A stretch of DNA of 28,238 bases. Origin: CAZGSV01 sp964528605 (GTDB taxonomy: Bacteria; Armatimonadota; Zipacnadia; CAZGSV01). The stretch lies in contig CAZGSV010000032.1 in assembly GCA_964528605.1 (NCBI GenBank), positions 1 to 28,238 on the forward strand, given 5' to 3'. The position numbers were made by a program, and so were the translations under genes. Positions 16,063 through 23,502 of the stretch are shown piece after piece; positions within the stretch are counted from its first letter, which is position 1; each line of letters opens with the position of its first letter. The notes beneath the pieces were generated by a model, which saw only the letters and a program-made list of their open reading frames with translations, was not told the origin of the DNA and did no database searches.

Positions 16063-16380
16063 ATGAGCGGGAGGCAATCTTGGCTGCGGGCGGTCTACAC
16101 GGTGCTCTTGGTGGCGGCCGGGGTGCTCTTCGTGGTCATGACGAGGCTGCATGAGGGCAAGACGCTGGCCTATGCTCTTCTGGCCTGCCTGGGCATCCTG
16201 ACGGTGGTTATGGCCTTGGCTCTGGTTGATCTGCGCTGGGTGGCGCAGGCGCGGCTGGAGAAGCAGAGGGAACTGGAGCGCACGCTCCACGAGACGCTGA
16301 CTCAGGTAGCGGCCAAGCGGCGGGAGGTACGGGCTGGGGAGAACGCCTCGAAGGGCGACCCGGGCAATGGCCGTAGTTGA
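16063..16380 (+). CDS. Small membrane protein with two helices and a basic/coiled tail
   Basis: The 105-residue product has two predicted membrane helices (about AVYTVLLVAAGVLFVVM and AYALLACLGILTVVMALALV). A charged helix rich in Arg, Glu and Gln then extends to the C terminus and may form a coiled coil. I do not recognise the family. The ATG at 16063 is preferred because GGGGAG lies 10 bases upstream; an in-frame GTG at 16045 would add six residues. It ends 14 bases inside ribD and starts about 47 bases after galT, so it is probably transcribed with both operons. Nothing in the sequence names a function. Confidence 0.75.
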   Translation: MSGRQSWLRAVYTVLLVAAGVLFVVMTRLHEGKTLAYALLACLGILTVVMALALVDLRWVAQARLEKQRELERTLHETLTQVAAKRREVRAGENASKGDPGNGRS

Positions 16381-17512
16381 GCGGGGCCAGGAGGGGGCGG
16401 AGGAAGCGCTTCTCCGCCGGGCGTTGAGGTGGGCGAATCGAGGGGCGGGGAGGGCATCACCGAATCCGCTCGTCGGCGCCGTGGTCGTGAAGAGCGGCGC
16501 CATTGTGGGAGAGGGGTACCACAAAGGGCCGGGGACGGCCCACGCGGAGGTGGTGGCCCTGGGCGCGGCGGGCCGCCGGGCCAGAGGTGCCACCCTTTAC
16601 TGCAACCTAGAGCCCTGCTGTCACTACGGCAAGACGCCGCCGTGCACGGACGCGATCCTGAACGCGGGCGTGGCCAGGGTTGTGGCCTCAATAGTTGATC
16701 CCTCGCCGCTGGTCAACGGGCGGGGGCTGGAGATACTACGGCAGGCGGGCCTGGAGGTCAGCCTAGGAGGCTTGGCCGAGGAGGCCGCGCACTTGAACCG
16801 GGCATATCTGCACTGGCGCCGCAGCGGGCGTCCCCTCGTCACGCTGAAACTGGCGGCCAGCCTGGACGGGAAGATAGCCACCTCAGGCGGTGAGTCGCGC
16901 TGGATAACGGGGGGGGTGGCGCGCGCCTACGTTCATCGGCTGCGACGACAGGTGGATGCCGTGGTTGTGGGGTCGGGCACGGCGCTGAAGGACGACCCGC
17001 TGCTGCTGCCGGAGAAGGCGCATCCGTCCGCCGGGAAGCCGTGGCGGGTGGTGGTTGACTCGACGGCGCGGTTGCCCGCGGGGTCACGGTTGGCCCAGTC
17101 GGTCACGCAAGGCAAGGTTATCGTTGCCACGACCAAGCGCGGGCCGGCGGGCAGGGTGGGGCGGCTGGAGGCGGCGGGTGTCGAAGTGTGGGTCTGCCGC
17201 AGCGACCGCCGCGGCCAGGTGGACCTGGGGGACCTGATGACGCGGCTGGCAAAGGCGGAGGTTCTCTGGGTGCTGGCCGAAGGCGGCGGCGACCTCTCTT
17301 GGAGCCTGCTGCGGGACGGGCTGGCGAGCGAGTTGAACCTGTTCGTGGCGCCACTGGTGATCGGGGGCGCTGCGAGCCCGACCGTTGCTGACGGAGAGGG
17401 CATAGCCCGGCTGAAGGACGCTCTGCGCGTGTCCGAACTGCGGTGTCGCAAGGTTGGCGAAGATTTGCTGCTGACTGGTAGTCTTGGGCCCGATGTTCAC
17501 CGGGATCGTTGA
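16367..17512 (+). CDS. ribD: Bifunctional riboflavin biosynthesis protein RibD
   Basis: RibD first deaminates the pyrimidine product of GTP cyclohydrolase II and then reduces its ribosyl side chain. The 381 residues hold both domains. The N-terminal zinc deaminase has HAE at 59-61 (zinc His59, proton-shuttle Glu61) and PCCHYGKTPPC with Cys84 and Cys93. The C-terminal NADPH reductase starts near 150 with LKLAASLDGKIAT and GESRWITG and ends with EGGGDLSWSLL and the FVAPLVIGG region. The start overlaps the small membrane protein by 14 bases, and the end overlaps ribE by 20. No FMN riboswitch is visible upstream. Confidence 0.96.
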   Translation: MAVVERGQEGAEEALLRRALRWANRGAGRASPNPLVGAVVVKSGAIVGEGYHKGPGTAHAEVVALGAAGRRARGATLYCNLEPCCHYGKTPPCTDAILNAGVARVVASIVDPSPLVNGRGLEILRQAGLEVSLGGLAEEAAHLNRAYLHWRRSGRPLVTLKLAASLDGKIATSGGESRWITGGVARAYVHRLRRQVDAVVVGSGTALKDDPLLLPEKAHPSAGKPWRVVVDSTARLPAGSRLAQSVTQGKVIVATTKRGPAGRVGRLEAAGVEVWVCRSDRRGQVDLGDLMTRLAKAEVLWVLAEGGGDLSWSLLRDGLASELNLFVAPLVIGGAASPTVADGEGIARLKDALRVSELRCRKVGEDLLLTGSLGPDVHRDR

Positions 17513-18110
17513 GCAGGTCGGCCAAGTAGTCAGTCTATCGCGGCGCGGCACCGGGGGGGTGCTGCGCTTGCGGGCGCCGATGGCGGGCGAGATGTCCGCG
17601 GGAGAGAGCGTGGCGGTGAACGGGGCCTGCCTGACGGCGGAGAGCACCAAGGGCGACGAGATGGCCTTTGCGCTGAGCGCGGAGACGCTCGCGCGCACGA
17701 GTCTGGGCGGGCTGCGCCGGGGGGCGAGCGTCAACCTGGAGCGGGCGCTGGCAGCGGGCGGCCGCCTGGGCGGGCACATGGTGCAGGGGCACGTGGATTG
17801 CGTGACGCGCGTGGTTTCCCTGCGGCGCTCGGGCGAGACGGCCGTGCTGACCTTCGAGGTGCCGCGGGCAGGGGCGCGCTATGTGGTGGAGAAGGGATCC
17901 GTGGCGCTGGACGGGGTGAGCCTGACGGTAGCCGGCGTGCGGGGGAGCGAGGCGACGGTGGCGCTGATACCGTTCACGCTGCAGCACACGACTTTGGGGC
18001 AGGCACGCGCCGGGGTGCGGGTCAACCTGGAGTATGATATTCTGGCGAAGTACGTGGAGGCTTTGCTGAAAGGTGCCAGAGGCTGGAAAGAGGAAGGCAG
18101 CGAAGGCTGA
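17493..18110 (+). CDS. ribE: Riboflavin synthase, alpha chain
   Basis: This enzyme dismutates two 6,7-dimethyl-8-ribityllumazine molecules into riboflavin and the pyrimidine precursor. The 205-residue product has the two lumazine-binding repeats. The first starts MFTGIVEQVGQ and contains VNGACLTA; the second starts GGRLGGHMVQGHVDC and contains LDGVSLTV and IPFTLQHTTLG. The ATG at 17493 is chosen because the family almost always begins MFTGIVE; an in-frame TTG three codons earlier is unlikely. It overlaps ribD by 20 bases and ribBA by up to 38 bases. Confidence 0.96.
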   Translation: MFTGIVEQVGQVVSLSRRGTGGVLRLRAPMAGEMSAGESVAVNGACLTAESTKGDEMAFALSAETLARTSLGGLRRGASVNLERALAAGGRLGGHMVQGHVDCVTRVVSLRRSGETAVLTFEVPRAGARYVVEKGSVALDGVSLTVAGVRGSEATVALIPFTLQHTTLGQARAGVRVNLEYDILAKYVEALLKGARGWKEEGSEG

Positions 18111-19350
18111 CCGGGTGTCCGCGGCCATTGAGCGCGTCGTCAAGGCGTTTCGGGCGGGCAGATTCATCGTCATCGTTGACGACGAGAGCCGCGAGAACGA
18201 GGGTGATTTGGTGGTCGCGGCGGAGAAGGTCCGGCCGGAGCACATCAACTTTCTGGTCAAGCACGCGGGCGGGCTGGTCTGCCTGGCGGTGACCGGCAGC
18301 CGGCTGGACGAACTACAGATTGAGCAGATGGTGCGGGAGCCGACGGACTACTACAAGTCGGCCTTCGGCGTTTCCATTGACGCGCGCGGCAAGGTGACCA
18401 CGGGGATATCCGCTCAGGACCGGGCCGCGACCATCCATGCGGTGCTGGACCCGAGCTCCAAACCGGAGGACTTCCTGAAGCCGGGTCACATCTTTCCGCT
18501 GCGGGCGCAGGCGGGCGGCGTGCTGACGCGGGCCGGCCACACGGAGGCCTCAGTGGACCTGGCCAGGCTGGCGGACCTCTATCCGGCGGCGGTCATCTGC
18601 GAGGTGATGGCTGAGGACGGGACGATGGCGCGCACGCCGCAGTTGCGGGAGTTGGCGCGCAAGCGCCGCTTCCCGATTCTCACGGTGCGCGACCTAATCG
18701 AGTATCGCAGCCGGCGCGAACGGCTGGTGCGGCGGGTAGCCGAGGCGATGCTGCCGACTGAGTACGGCCAGTTTCGCAGCATCTCCTACGAGAGCCTGGT
18801 GGACGGGCAGGCGTATCTGGCGCTGGTGCTGGGCGAGGTCGCCGGCAAGGAGAACGTGCTGGTGCGGATGCACTCGGGCTGCGTGACGGGGGAGGCGCTC
18901 CATTCGCTGCGTTGCGACTGCGGGCAGCAACTGGCGGCGGCGATGCGTTTGATCCAACAAGAGGGAATGGGCGTGCTGGTGTACATCTACCATCACGAGG
19001 GGCGCGGCATCGGCTTCCTGAACAAGCACATGGCCTATCAACTGCAAGATCAGGGCCTGGACACGGTGGAGGCGAACGAGCGGCTAGGGTTCTCGGCGGA
19101 CCTGCGCGACTACGGGATCGGGGCGCAGGTGCTGGTTGACCTCGGGCTCACCTCGGTCCGCCTGCTGACGAATAACCCGAAGAAGGTGGTGGGGCTGGAG
19201 GGCTATGGGCTGACGGCGACGATGGCGCCCTTGGAGGTGCCGCCGAACGAGTTCAACCGCCGCTATCTCGAGGCGAAGAAGGAAAAGATGGGCCACGTGC
19301 TGCGGCTGGTGCACAGTGGCAAGAACAAGAAGCGCAAGAGCGCGGGCTAG
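18073..19350 (+). CDS. ribBA: Bifunctional DHBP synthase / GTP cyclohydrolase II
   Basis: The N-terminal half makes 3,4-dihydroxy-2-butanone 4-phosphate from ribulose 5-phosphate. The C-terminal half opens the imidazole ring of GTP. Together they supply both riboflavin precursors. The 425-residue product has the DHBP motifs DDESRENEGDL near 36-46 and AGHTEASVDL, then the GTP cyclohydrolase zinc motif GCVTGEALHSLRCDCG, YIYHHEGRGIGF and LLTNNPKK. Two starts fit. The GTG at 18073 has GGAGG 12 bases upstream and adds a basic leader. The GTG at 18115 is 4 bases after the ribE stop with GAAGG 8 bases upstream. I list the longer form, but the shorter one may be real. Confidence 0.95.
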   Translation: MPEAGKRKAAKADRVSAAIERVVKAFRAGRFIVIVDDESRENEGDLVVAAEKVRPEHINFLVKHAGGLVCLAVTGSRLDELQIEQMVREPTDYYKSAFGVSIDARGKVTTGISAQDRAATIHAVLDPSSKPEDFLKPGHIFPLRAQAGGVLTRAGHTEASVDLARLADLYPAAVICEVMAEDGTMARTPQLRELARKRRFPILTVRDLIEYRSRRERLVRRVAEAMLPTEYGQFRSISYESLVDGQAYLALVLGEVAGKENVLVRMHSGCVTGEALHSLRCDCGQQLAAAMRLIQQEGMGVLVYIYHHEGRGIGFLNKHMAYQLQDQGLDTVEANERLGFSADLRDYGIGAQVLVDLGLTSVRLLTNNPKKVVGLEGYGLTATMAPLEVPPNEFNRRYLEAKKEKMGHVLRLVHSGKNKKRKSAG

Positions 19351-19380
19351 ACAACTGATTCGGTAAAGGGGGGCGCAAGA

Positions 19381-19854
19381 GTGCCCAAAGAGATTGAAGG
19401 GAATCTGGTTGCCGCGGGGCTGTCGTTTGGCATTGTGGTGAGCCGCTTCAATGACGCGATTACAGAGAGGCTGTTGGAGGGGTGCGTGGACGCGCTGGTG
19501 AGGCACGGGGCGAAGGAGAGCGACATTACGTGCGTGCGCGTGCCCGGCGCCTTTGAGTTGCCGCTGGCGGCGAAGCGGCTGGCCGAGAGCGGGAAGTTCA
19601 ACGCGGTGATCTGCTTGAGCGCGCTCATTCGCGGCGAGACGCAGCACTTCGAGTTCATCGGCTCGCAGGCGGCGCGGGGCATCGCGCAGATCGGCATGGA
19701 GACCAACGTTCCCGTGATCTACGGTGTGGTCACCACGGAGGACGTGCAGCAGGCTTTGGAGCGCTCCGGGATCAAGCGGCCCAACCGGGGCGCGGAGGCG
19801 GCGGTCGCCGCGATCGAGATGGCGACGCTGATGAAGGCGCTGTCCAAGATTTAG
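19381..19854 (+). CDS. ribH: 6,7-dimethyl-8-ribityllumazine synthase
   Basis: RibH condenses the pyrimidine intermediate with 3,4-dihydroxy-2-butanone 4-phosphate, the step before riboflavin synthase, and usually assembles as 5-mers or 60-mers. The 157-residue product is full length. It shows VSRFNDAITERLLEGC near 21-36, VPGAFELPLAAK near 56-67, and ALIRGETQHFEFI with the catalytic His near 88. The GTG at 19381 follows AAAGGGGGG at a suitable distance and leads straight into the family start EIEGNLVAAGLSFGIVVSRFN. It follows ribBA by 30 bases and completes the de novo pathway from GTP and ribulose 5-phosphate except for the phosphatase step. Confidence 0.96.
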   Translation: MPKEIEGNLVAAGLSFGIVVSRFNDAITERLLEGCVDALVRHGAKESDITCVRVPGAFELPLAAKRLAESGKFNAVICLSALIRGETQHFEFIGSQAARGIAQIGMETNVPVIYGVVTTEDVQQALERSGIKRPNRGAEAAVAAIEMATLMKALSKI

Positions 19855-19925
19855 CGACGAGCGGCCTGTGCTCTTAGGGCCAGCCTATCGCTTCGTGGTC
19901 CAGTTGCCCCAGGGGGGATGTTGGC

Positions 19926-20729
19926 GTGCGTGAGATCTTGGCGGTATGGCGCAGCCCCAGGCAGACGGTGCTGGTGGGGGTCATCGCCGCGGCGTATGCG
20001 GCGGTGCTGATCCCGTTCAAGTTCATACCGGTGATCCCGGGCTACACGGAGTTGCGGCCGGCGAACGCGGTGCCGGTGGCGATGGCGATTCTGTTTGGGC
20101 CGGCGGCGGCGTGGGGCTCGGCGTTCGGGAATCTGATCGGGGATCTCTTCGGGACGCTCAGCCTCGGGAGTCTCTTTGGCTTCGTGGGCAACTTTCTATA
20201 CGGGCTGATTCCGTTTCAGGTATGGCGGCTGCTGTCGCGAGGACGCACGCCATCTTGGGTCGCGGGCTATGGTTTTCTGGCGGCGGGCACGGTGCTGGCG
20301 AGCGCGGCGTGCGGTGGGGTCATTGGGTGGGGCATTGAGACCTTGGGGATTGGGCCGCCGTTCGTGTACTTAGGCAACTTCATTGTGATCAACAATGCGG
20401 TCATGAGCCTGGTGCTGGCGCCGCTGCTGCTGGTGCTGCTCATCCGGCCGATGACGGAACTTGGGCTTACCTACGACCGGCTGCGAGGCGAAAGCGAGCC
20501 GCGCGGGCCGGGCGCAAGGCATGTGTTGGGTTCCGTCTTGCTGGTCGTAGGGTGCGTGGGCGTGATGGTGGCGTGCAACCTAGTTGGCTGGCGGGTGCCG
20601 GTGGAGAAGTACAAGCAGATACTGCCTTTCGTCTCGCTGCCCACGGTGGCGCCGGGCTCGCCTCAGGCGATGGGGGTCGCGGGCGCTCCGTTCATTTTGC
20701 TGATTCTTATCGGCTGCGCGCTGCTCTAG
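19926..20729 (+). CDS. ECF transporter S-component-like membrane protein
   Basis: The 267-residue product is strongly hydrophobic, with about six to eight predicted helices. The segment PGYTELRPANAVPVAMAILFGP, then GNLIGDLFGT and GFVGNFLYGLIPFQVW (about residues 37-100), resembles the substrate-binding S components of energy-coupling factor transporters, including the QueT-like group. It is longer than most S components. The GTG at 19926 has a GGGGGG ribosome site 8 bases upstream. No EcfA or EcfT gene is nearby, so it would have to share a module elsewhere. Its place 71 bases after ribH suggests flavin or precursor transport, but the substrate is an inference from context only. Confidence 0.7.
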   Translation: MREILAVWRSPRQTVLVGVIAAAYAAVLIPFKFIPVIPGYTELRPANAVPVAMAILFGPAAAWGSAFGNLIGDLFGTLSLGSLFGFVGNFLYGLIPFQVWRLLSRGRTPSWVAGYGFLAAGTVLASAACGGVIGWGIETLGIGPPFVYLGNFIVINNAVMSLVLAPLLLVLLIRPMTELGLTYDRLRGESEPRGPGARHVLGSVLLVVGCVGVMVACNLVGWRVPVEKYKQILPFVSLPTVAPGSPQAMGVAGAPFILLILIGCALL

Positions 20730-20771
20730 GAGGGGCGGGGTCGTTTCTTGCGGGCACGGTAGGAGAGGAGT

Positions 20772-22265
20772 ATGGCCATGGTTTTCGAGCCGGTGAAGGT
20801 TGCGGTGGCATCGTTCACGGACCCGCGGGCGGTGGCGTTGGCGCAGGAAAGGGAGCGGCACAACCGCGAATCACACAACAACCTAATCGCGCACCTGAGC
20901 AGCCGGGGTTTTCAGGTGCTCGATGTGGCCAGGGCCGTGGGGCTGGAGGGCACGGTGGGCTTGCGCAGGCCGCAAGAGGTGCGGGCGGCGATCAACGCCG
21001 TGCGCGCCGGGGGGGCGGACTGCCTCATCATCGGCTGCTGGCGGTGGACGGAGCCCATGCTGGCGGTGAATCTAGTGCGCGCACTGAACGTGCCCACGCT
21101 GCTGTTCGCGCACAGCCACCTGTACGCGACCGGGCTGGGCCTGATGAGCGCGATGGGGTCGGCGTTGTGGGAGGTGGGGCCGAACGAGGCGGCCCTGCGG
21201 CACGCGCGCGTGCGGGACGACTACGGCCGGGTGGAGGCCTGGGTGCGGGGCGTGGGCGCGCTGCAGCGGATGCGCCGCGGGAGCCTGCTGCTCTGGGGCG
21301 GCACCTACTGCCTGCGCATGGACCACCTGCAGGACGACATTCCCAAGTTGAAGTCGTTCCTGGTCGGCGACATCCTGAATGAGAGCGAGTACCTGCTGGT
21401 AAGGCGTGCGGACAACATCATCGCCGACCAGCCGGGCAGGATCGAGCACTTTCTGCAGTGGCTCCAGCAGCATGGGGCCTCGATCTCCTACGACGAGCGG
21501 ATGTGCACGCCGGAGTCGCTGCGTAGGCAGATAGCCTTGTATCTGGCGGCGCGCGACCGGCTGAGGGAATTGGAGGCGGAGGACATCATCGGCGTTTCCG
21601 TGCACTGCCAGCCGGCGTTGTCCATGGAGTACGGGGTGACGGGCTGTTTGCTGCCGGCGTTTCTGCCTTTCCCGGAGGACGACGCGGGCGCGCAGCCCAT
21701 CATGAACGCGGTGTGCGAGGGCGACATCAAGGGTTTGATAAGCACGGTGCTGCTGTCGCTGCTGCGGCCGGGGACGCCGGCGCTCTTCGGGGATATCCGT
21801 GAGATCGAGGAGCAGCCGGGGGGGCGGCGGCTGCTCTCCATCAGCAACTGTGGGGCGCACTCGGTTTACTACGCTCGCAACTCCGGCAAGGCGGCGGAGG
21901 CGCTGCCGCGGGTGCGGATTCGCGGGCAGTGTCAGGGCGCTTCGGGCGCGGCCGTCGGTTACTACGGCGTGGAGAGCAAGGTGACCATCGCGCGACTGAC
22001 GCGCGTGGCCGGGGAGTATCGGCTGCTGGCGGAGGAGGGGCGCTCGGTCAACGTGACGGAGGAGATGGTCGAGCCGCTGCGATGGGGAAGCATGTGGCCG
22101 GTGTGCGTGGTGGATGTGGGGCTCGACATGGACCGGTTCTACGAGATAGTGGGGAGCAACCACTTCTCGTTGATTCCGGATCATTGCATCGCCGAGTTGG
22201 AGTACTTTGCCGGGCAGGCGGGGATCCCGGTGGTGCGGCTGAGGGGAGTAGGTAGTAGGGAGTAG
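20772..22265 (+). CDS. L-fucose/L-arabinose isomerase family protein
   Basis: Members of this family isomerise aldoses to ketoses with Mn2+. The 497-residue product is shorter than E. coli FucI but keeps candidates for all three metal ligands. Glu316 is in CEGDIKGL, Asp341 in ALFGDIREI (25 residues later; 24 in E. coli) and His464 in SNHFSLIPDHC. Other marks are IIGCWRWTEPM near 78-88 and a C-terminal AELEYFAGQAGIPVVRL. The ATG at 20772 has AGGAG six bases upstream. The last codons (GVGSRE and stop) fall inside a GTAGG-rich simple repeat that also occurs inverted at 22675-22687. The natural sugar is unknown; no fucose kinase or aldolase is nearby. Confidence 0.85.
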   Translation: MAMVFEPVKVAVASFTDPRAVALAQERERHNRESHNNLIAHLSSRGFQVLDVARAVGLEGTVGLRRPQEVRAAINAVRAGGADCLIIGCWRWTEPMLAVNLVRALNVPTLLFAHSHLYATGLGLMSAMGSALWEVGPNEAALRHARVRDDYGRVEAWVRGVGALQRMRRGSLLLWGGTYCLRMDHLQDDIPKLKSFLVGDILNESEYLLVRRADNIIADQPGRIEHFLQWLQQHGASISYDERMCTPESLRRQIALYLAARDRLRELEAEDIIGVSVHCQPALSMEYGVTGCLLPAFLPFPEDDAGAQPIMNAVCEGDIKGLISTVLLSLLRPGTPALFGDIREIEEQPGGRRLLSISNCGAHSVYYARNSGKAAEALPRVRIRGQCQGASGAAVGYYGVESKVTIARLTRVAGEYRLLAEEGRSVNVTEEMVEPLRWGSMWPVCVVDVGLDMDRFYEIVGSNHFSLIPDHCIAELEYFAGQAGIPVVRLRGVGSRE

Positions 22266-22681
22266 GTAGCGTATAGGGGGGGGACCGGGCGGAGGTGGAC
22301 GGTGCCTCGGCAAGTTAGGGACGGGTAGGCGGCATACCGCAGACGGTAGGGGGGGCAGGGCCTCACGGCGGCGATTGGGGTCGCGCCGGCAAAGGCGGGG
22401 CTCGTAGAGTGGGCGACTCACCGAGTCGCCCCTACGAGGGGTAGCGCCTTGAGGCGTCGAGAACTGCACCGGCCCGCCCCCGCGGGCCCGCCTACGGTCC
22501 ACTTGTCCCGAGGCTGCCGAGGGACGGTACGCCGTTTACTTTCGGCGCCCCCTTCCTACTGTCTACCTGTAGTACTCAAGTAACGCGGGCGGCATAGGAT
22601 GCCGCCCCTACTACCAGTATCGCAACGCGCTCTTCTCTCCCCCAAAGTGTCGACAAGTTGCGTGAGTACTACGTCTACTAC
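22266..22681. repeat. Intergenic array of GC-rich palindromes
   Basis: This 416-base gap between convergent genes holds no gene that I can support, but it has many hairpins. GCGG-CATA-CCGC is at 22329-22340. A long stem at 22401-22438 has CTCGTAG and GGGCGACTC pairing with GAGTCGCCC and CTACGAG around ACC. CGCCT-TG-AGGCG is at 22445-22456. GGCCCGC-CCCC-GCGGGCC is at 22471-22488. A 27-nt unit at 22585-22611 has stem GGGCGGCAT/ATGCCGCCC. Several carry a GTAGGRGCG header on one strand. They may act as bidirectional terminators or be REP-type repeats. Confidence 0.75.
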
Positions 22682-23221
22682 CTACTCTATGACCACCAGC
22701 CCATAGTAGTTCTGCCCGCACGTGCGGCTGGTGACCACCTCTATGGGATACCCGTTGTTCCTCGCCGTGGCGTAGACGTCTATCCCCGAGGCTTCCATCG
22801 CCGGCCGCGCCTCCCGCGGATGCACACAGCTGCCCTCGATGTTGCACTCGTCGCACAACTCGCAGCCGCCGCAGGCGAACGCGAACGCCTTGTAGTACCC
22901 CGACAGGAACAACTCGCGCTCCAACGCCGCCACTACCTTGCGCACCGGCCCCCAGTGCTCGTCGAAGTGCAACAACACCGCCGTGCCGTAGCCGTCCAGC
23001 ATCCTCCGGGTTTGCTCCGGCGTCGGCGAATTGGGCGGACACGTCAGGCACTTCCCATAGCCGCCGCAGCCGTACTGACACTTGAGCCGCACCCACTCCG
23101 CCGTCACCACGCTCTGAGGCGAGATCAACTTCGCCTCCTTCGCCCCTAACTCCACCGCCCTCCCCACCACATTGGCCAACGTCAACTTCCTCCTCCGACT
23201 GACTCTCTCTGGTCGCGCCAT
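22682..23221 (-). CDS. DUF2284-type Cys-rich metal-binding protein
   Basis: The 179-residue product matches the DUF2284 group of predicted metal-binding proteins. It has ten cysteines: Cys48, 52, 58 and 61 in KCQYGCGGYGKCLTCPPNSP, then Cys117, 120, 123, 126 and 132 in CGGCELCDECNIEGSC, and Cys168 near the end. This spacing suggests an iron-sulfur or other metal site; the biochemical role of the family is not established. The ATG at 23221 has AAGGAG about 7 bases upstream. The gene is convergent with the isomerase gene and lies between two palindrome arrays. Inverted copies of a 27-nt repeat stand at 22585-22611 and 23437-23463. Its stop codon lies in the 13-bp repeat at 22675-22687. Confidence 0.87.
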   Translation of the reverse strand: MARPERVSRRRKLTLANVVGRAVELGAKEAKLISPQSVVTAEWVRLKCQYGCGGYGKCLTCPPNSPTPEQTRRMLDGYGTAVLLHFDEHWGPVRKVVAALERELFLSGYYKAFAFACGGCELCDECNIEGSCVHPREARPAMEASGIDVYATARNNGYPIEVVTSRTCGQNYYGLVVIE

Positions 23222-23502
23222 CCTCTACTCCTTCCTCCCTCCCTGCACTCTAGGAGCGCCATTCCTGCCTGCCCGCCTCAGGAGGGGCGCGATGTCTTTT
23301 AGGAGCGACATTCGTGTCGCGATTCTCCGCGGGGGCGAGGCGCCTGTCTACCCCCCTCAGGAGGGCCTCGCCCGTCTGCAAGAGCCCCGCCCATGGCAGG
23401 GCGGCCCTGCCTAAGAGCGGGCCCCCCCGGGCCCGCGTAGGAGCGGCATCTTATGCCGCCCGCCCCGCCGCAGGCGGGGAGCCGGCCTCCTCGGCCACTG
23501 GC
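23222..23502. repeat. Second intergenic palindrome array
   Basis: The 281 bases between the DUF2284 gene and the GH42-like gene are mostly short repeats. GCGACA-TTCG-TGTCGC is at 23305-23320 behind a TAGGA header. GGCGAGGC at 23334-23341 pairs with GCCTCGCC at 23365-23372. CCTCAGGAGGG occurs twice, near 23275 and 23355. The 27-nt unit is at 23437-23463 with stem GCGGCAT/ATGCCGC. CCCCGCC-GCA-GGCGGGG is at 23463-23479. I see no open gene here. The GH42-like operon ends into this array, so some hairpins may also stop transcription. Confidence 0.75.

Noticed and set aside
16016..16366. FMN riboswitch upstream of ribD
   Set aside because: There is almost no non-coding leader, and I see none of the conserved RFN-element sequence; the region holds a small membrane protein gene.
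16905..16920. Runs of seven or eight G at Gly-Gly codons (here in ribD, also in thiL and the GH42-like gene) as phase-variable tracts
   Set aside because: They encode conserved glycines in intact frames and are expected from high GC and GGG codon use; no second frame state is visible.
21072..22502. 476-residue open frame on the minus strand opposite the isomerase gene
   Set aside because: The plus-strand isomerase has conserved motifs; the antisense product has no recognisable domain and runs into the repeat array.
22266..23502. CRISPR array
   Set aside because: The repeats are few, irregularly spaced, in both orientations and self-palindromic, with no uniform spacers and no cas genes.
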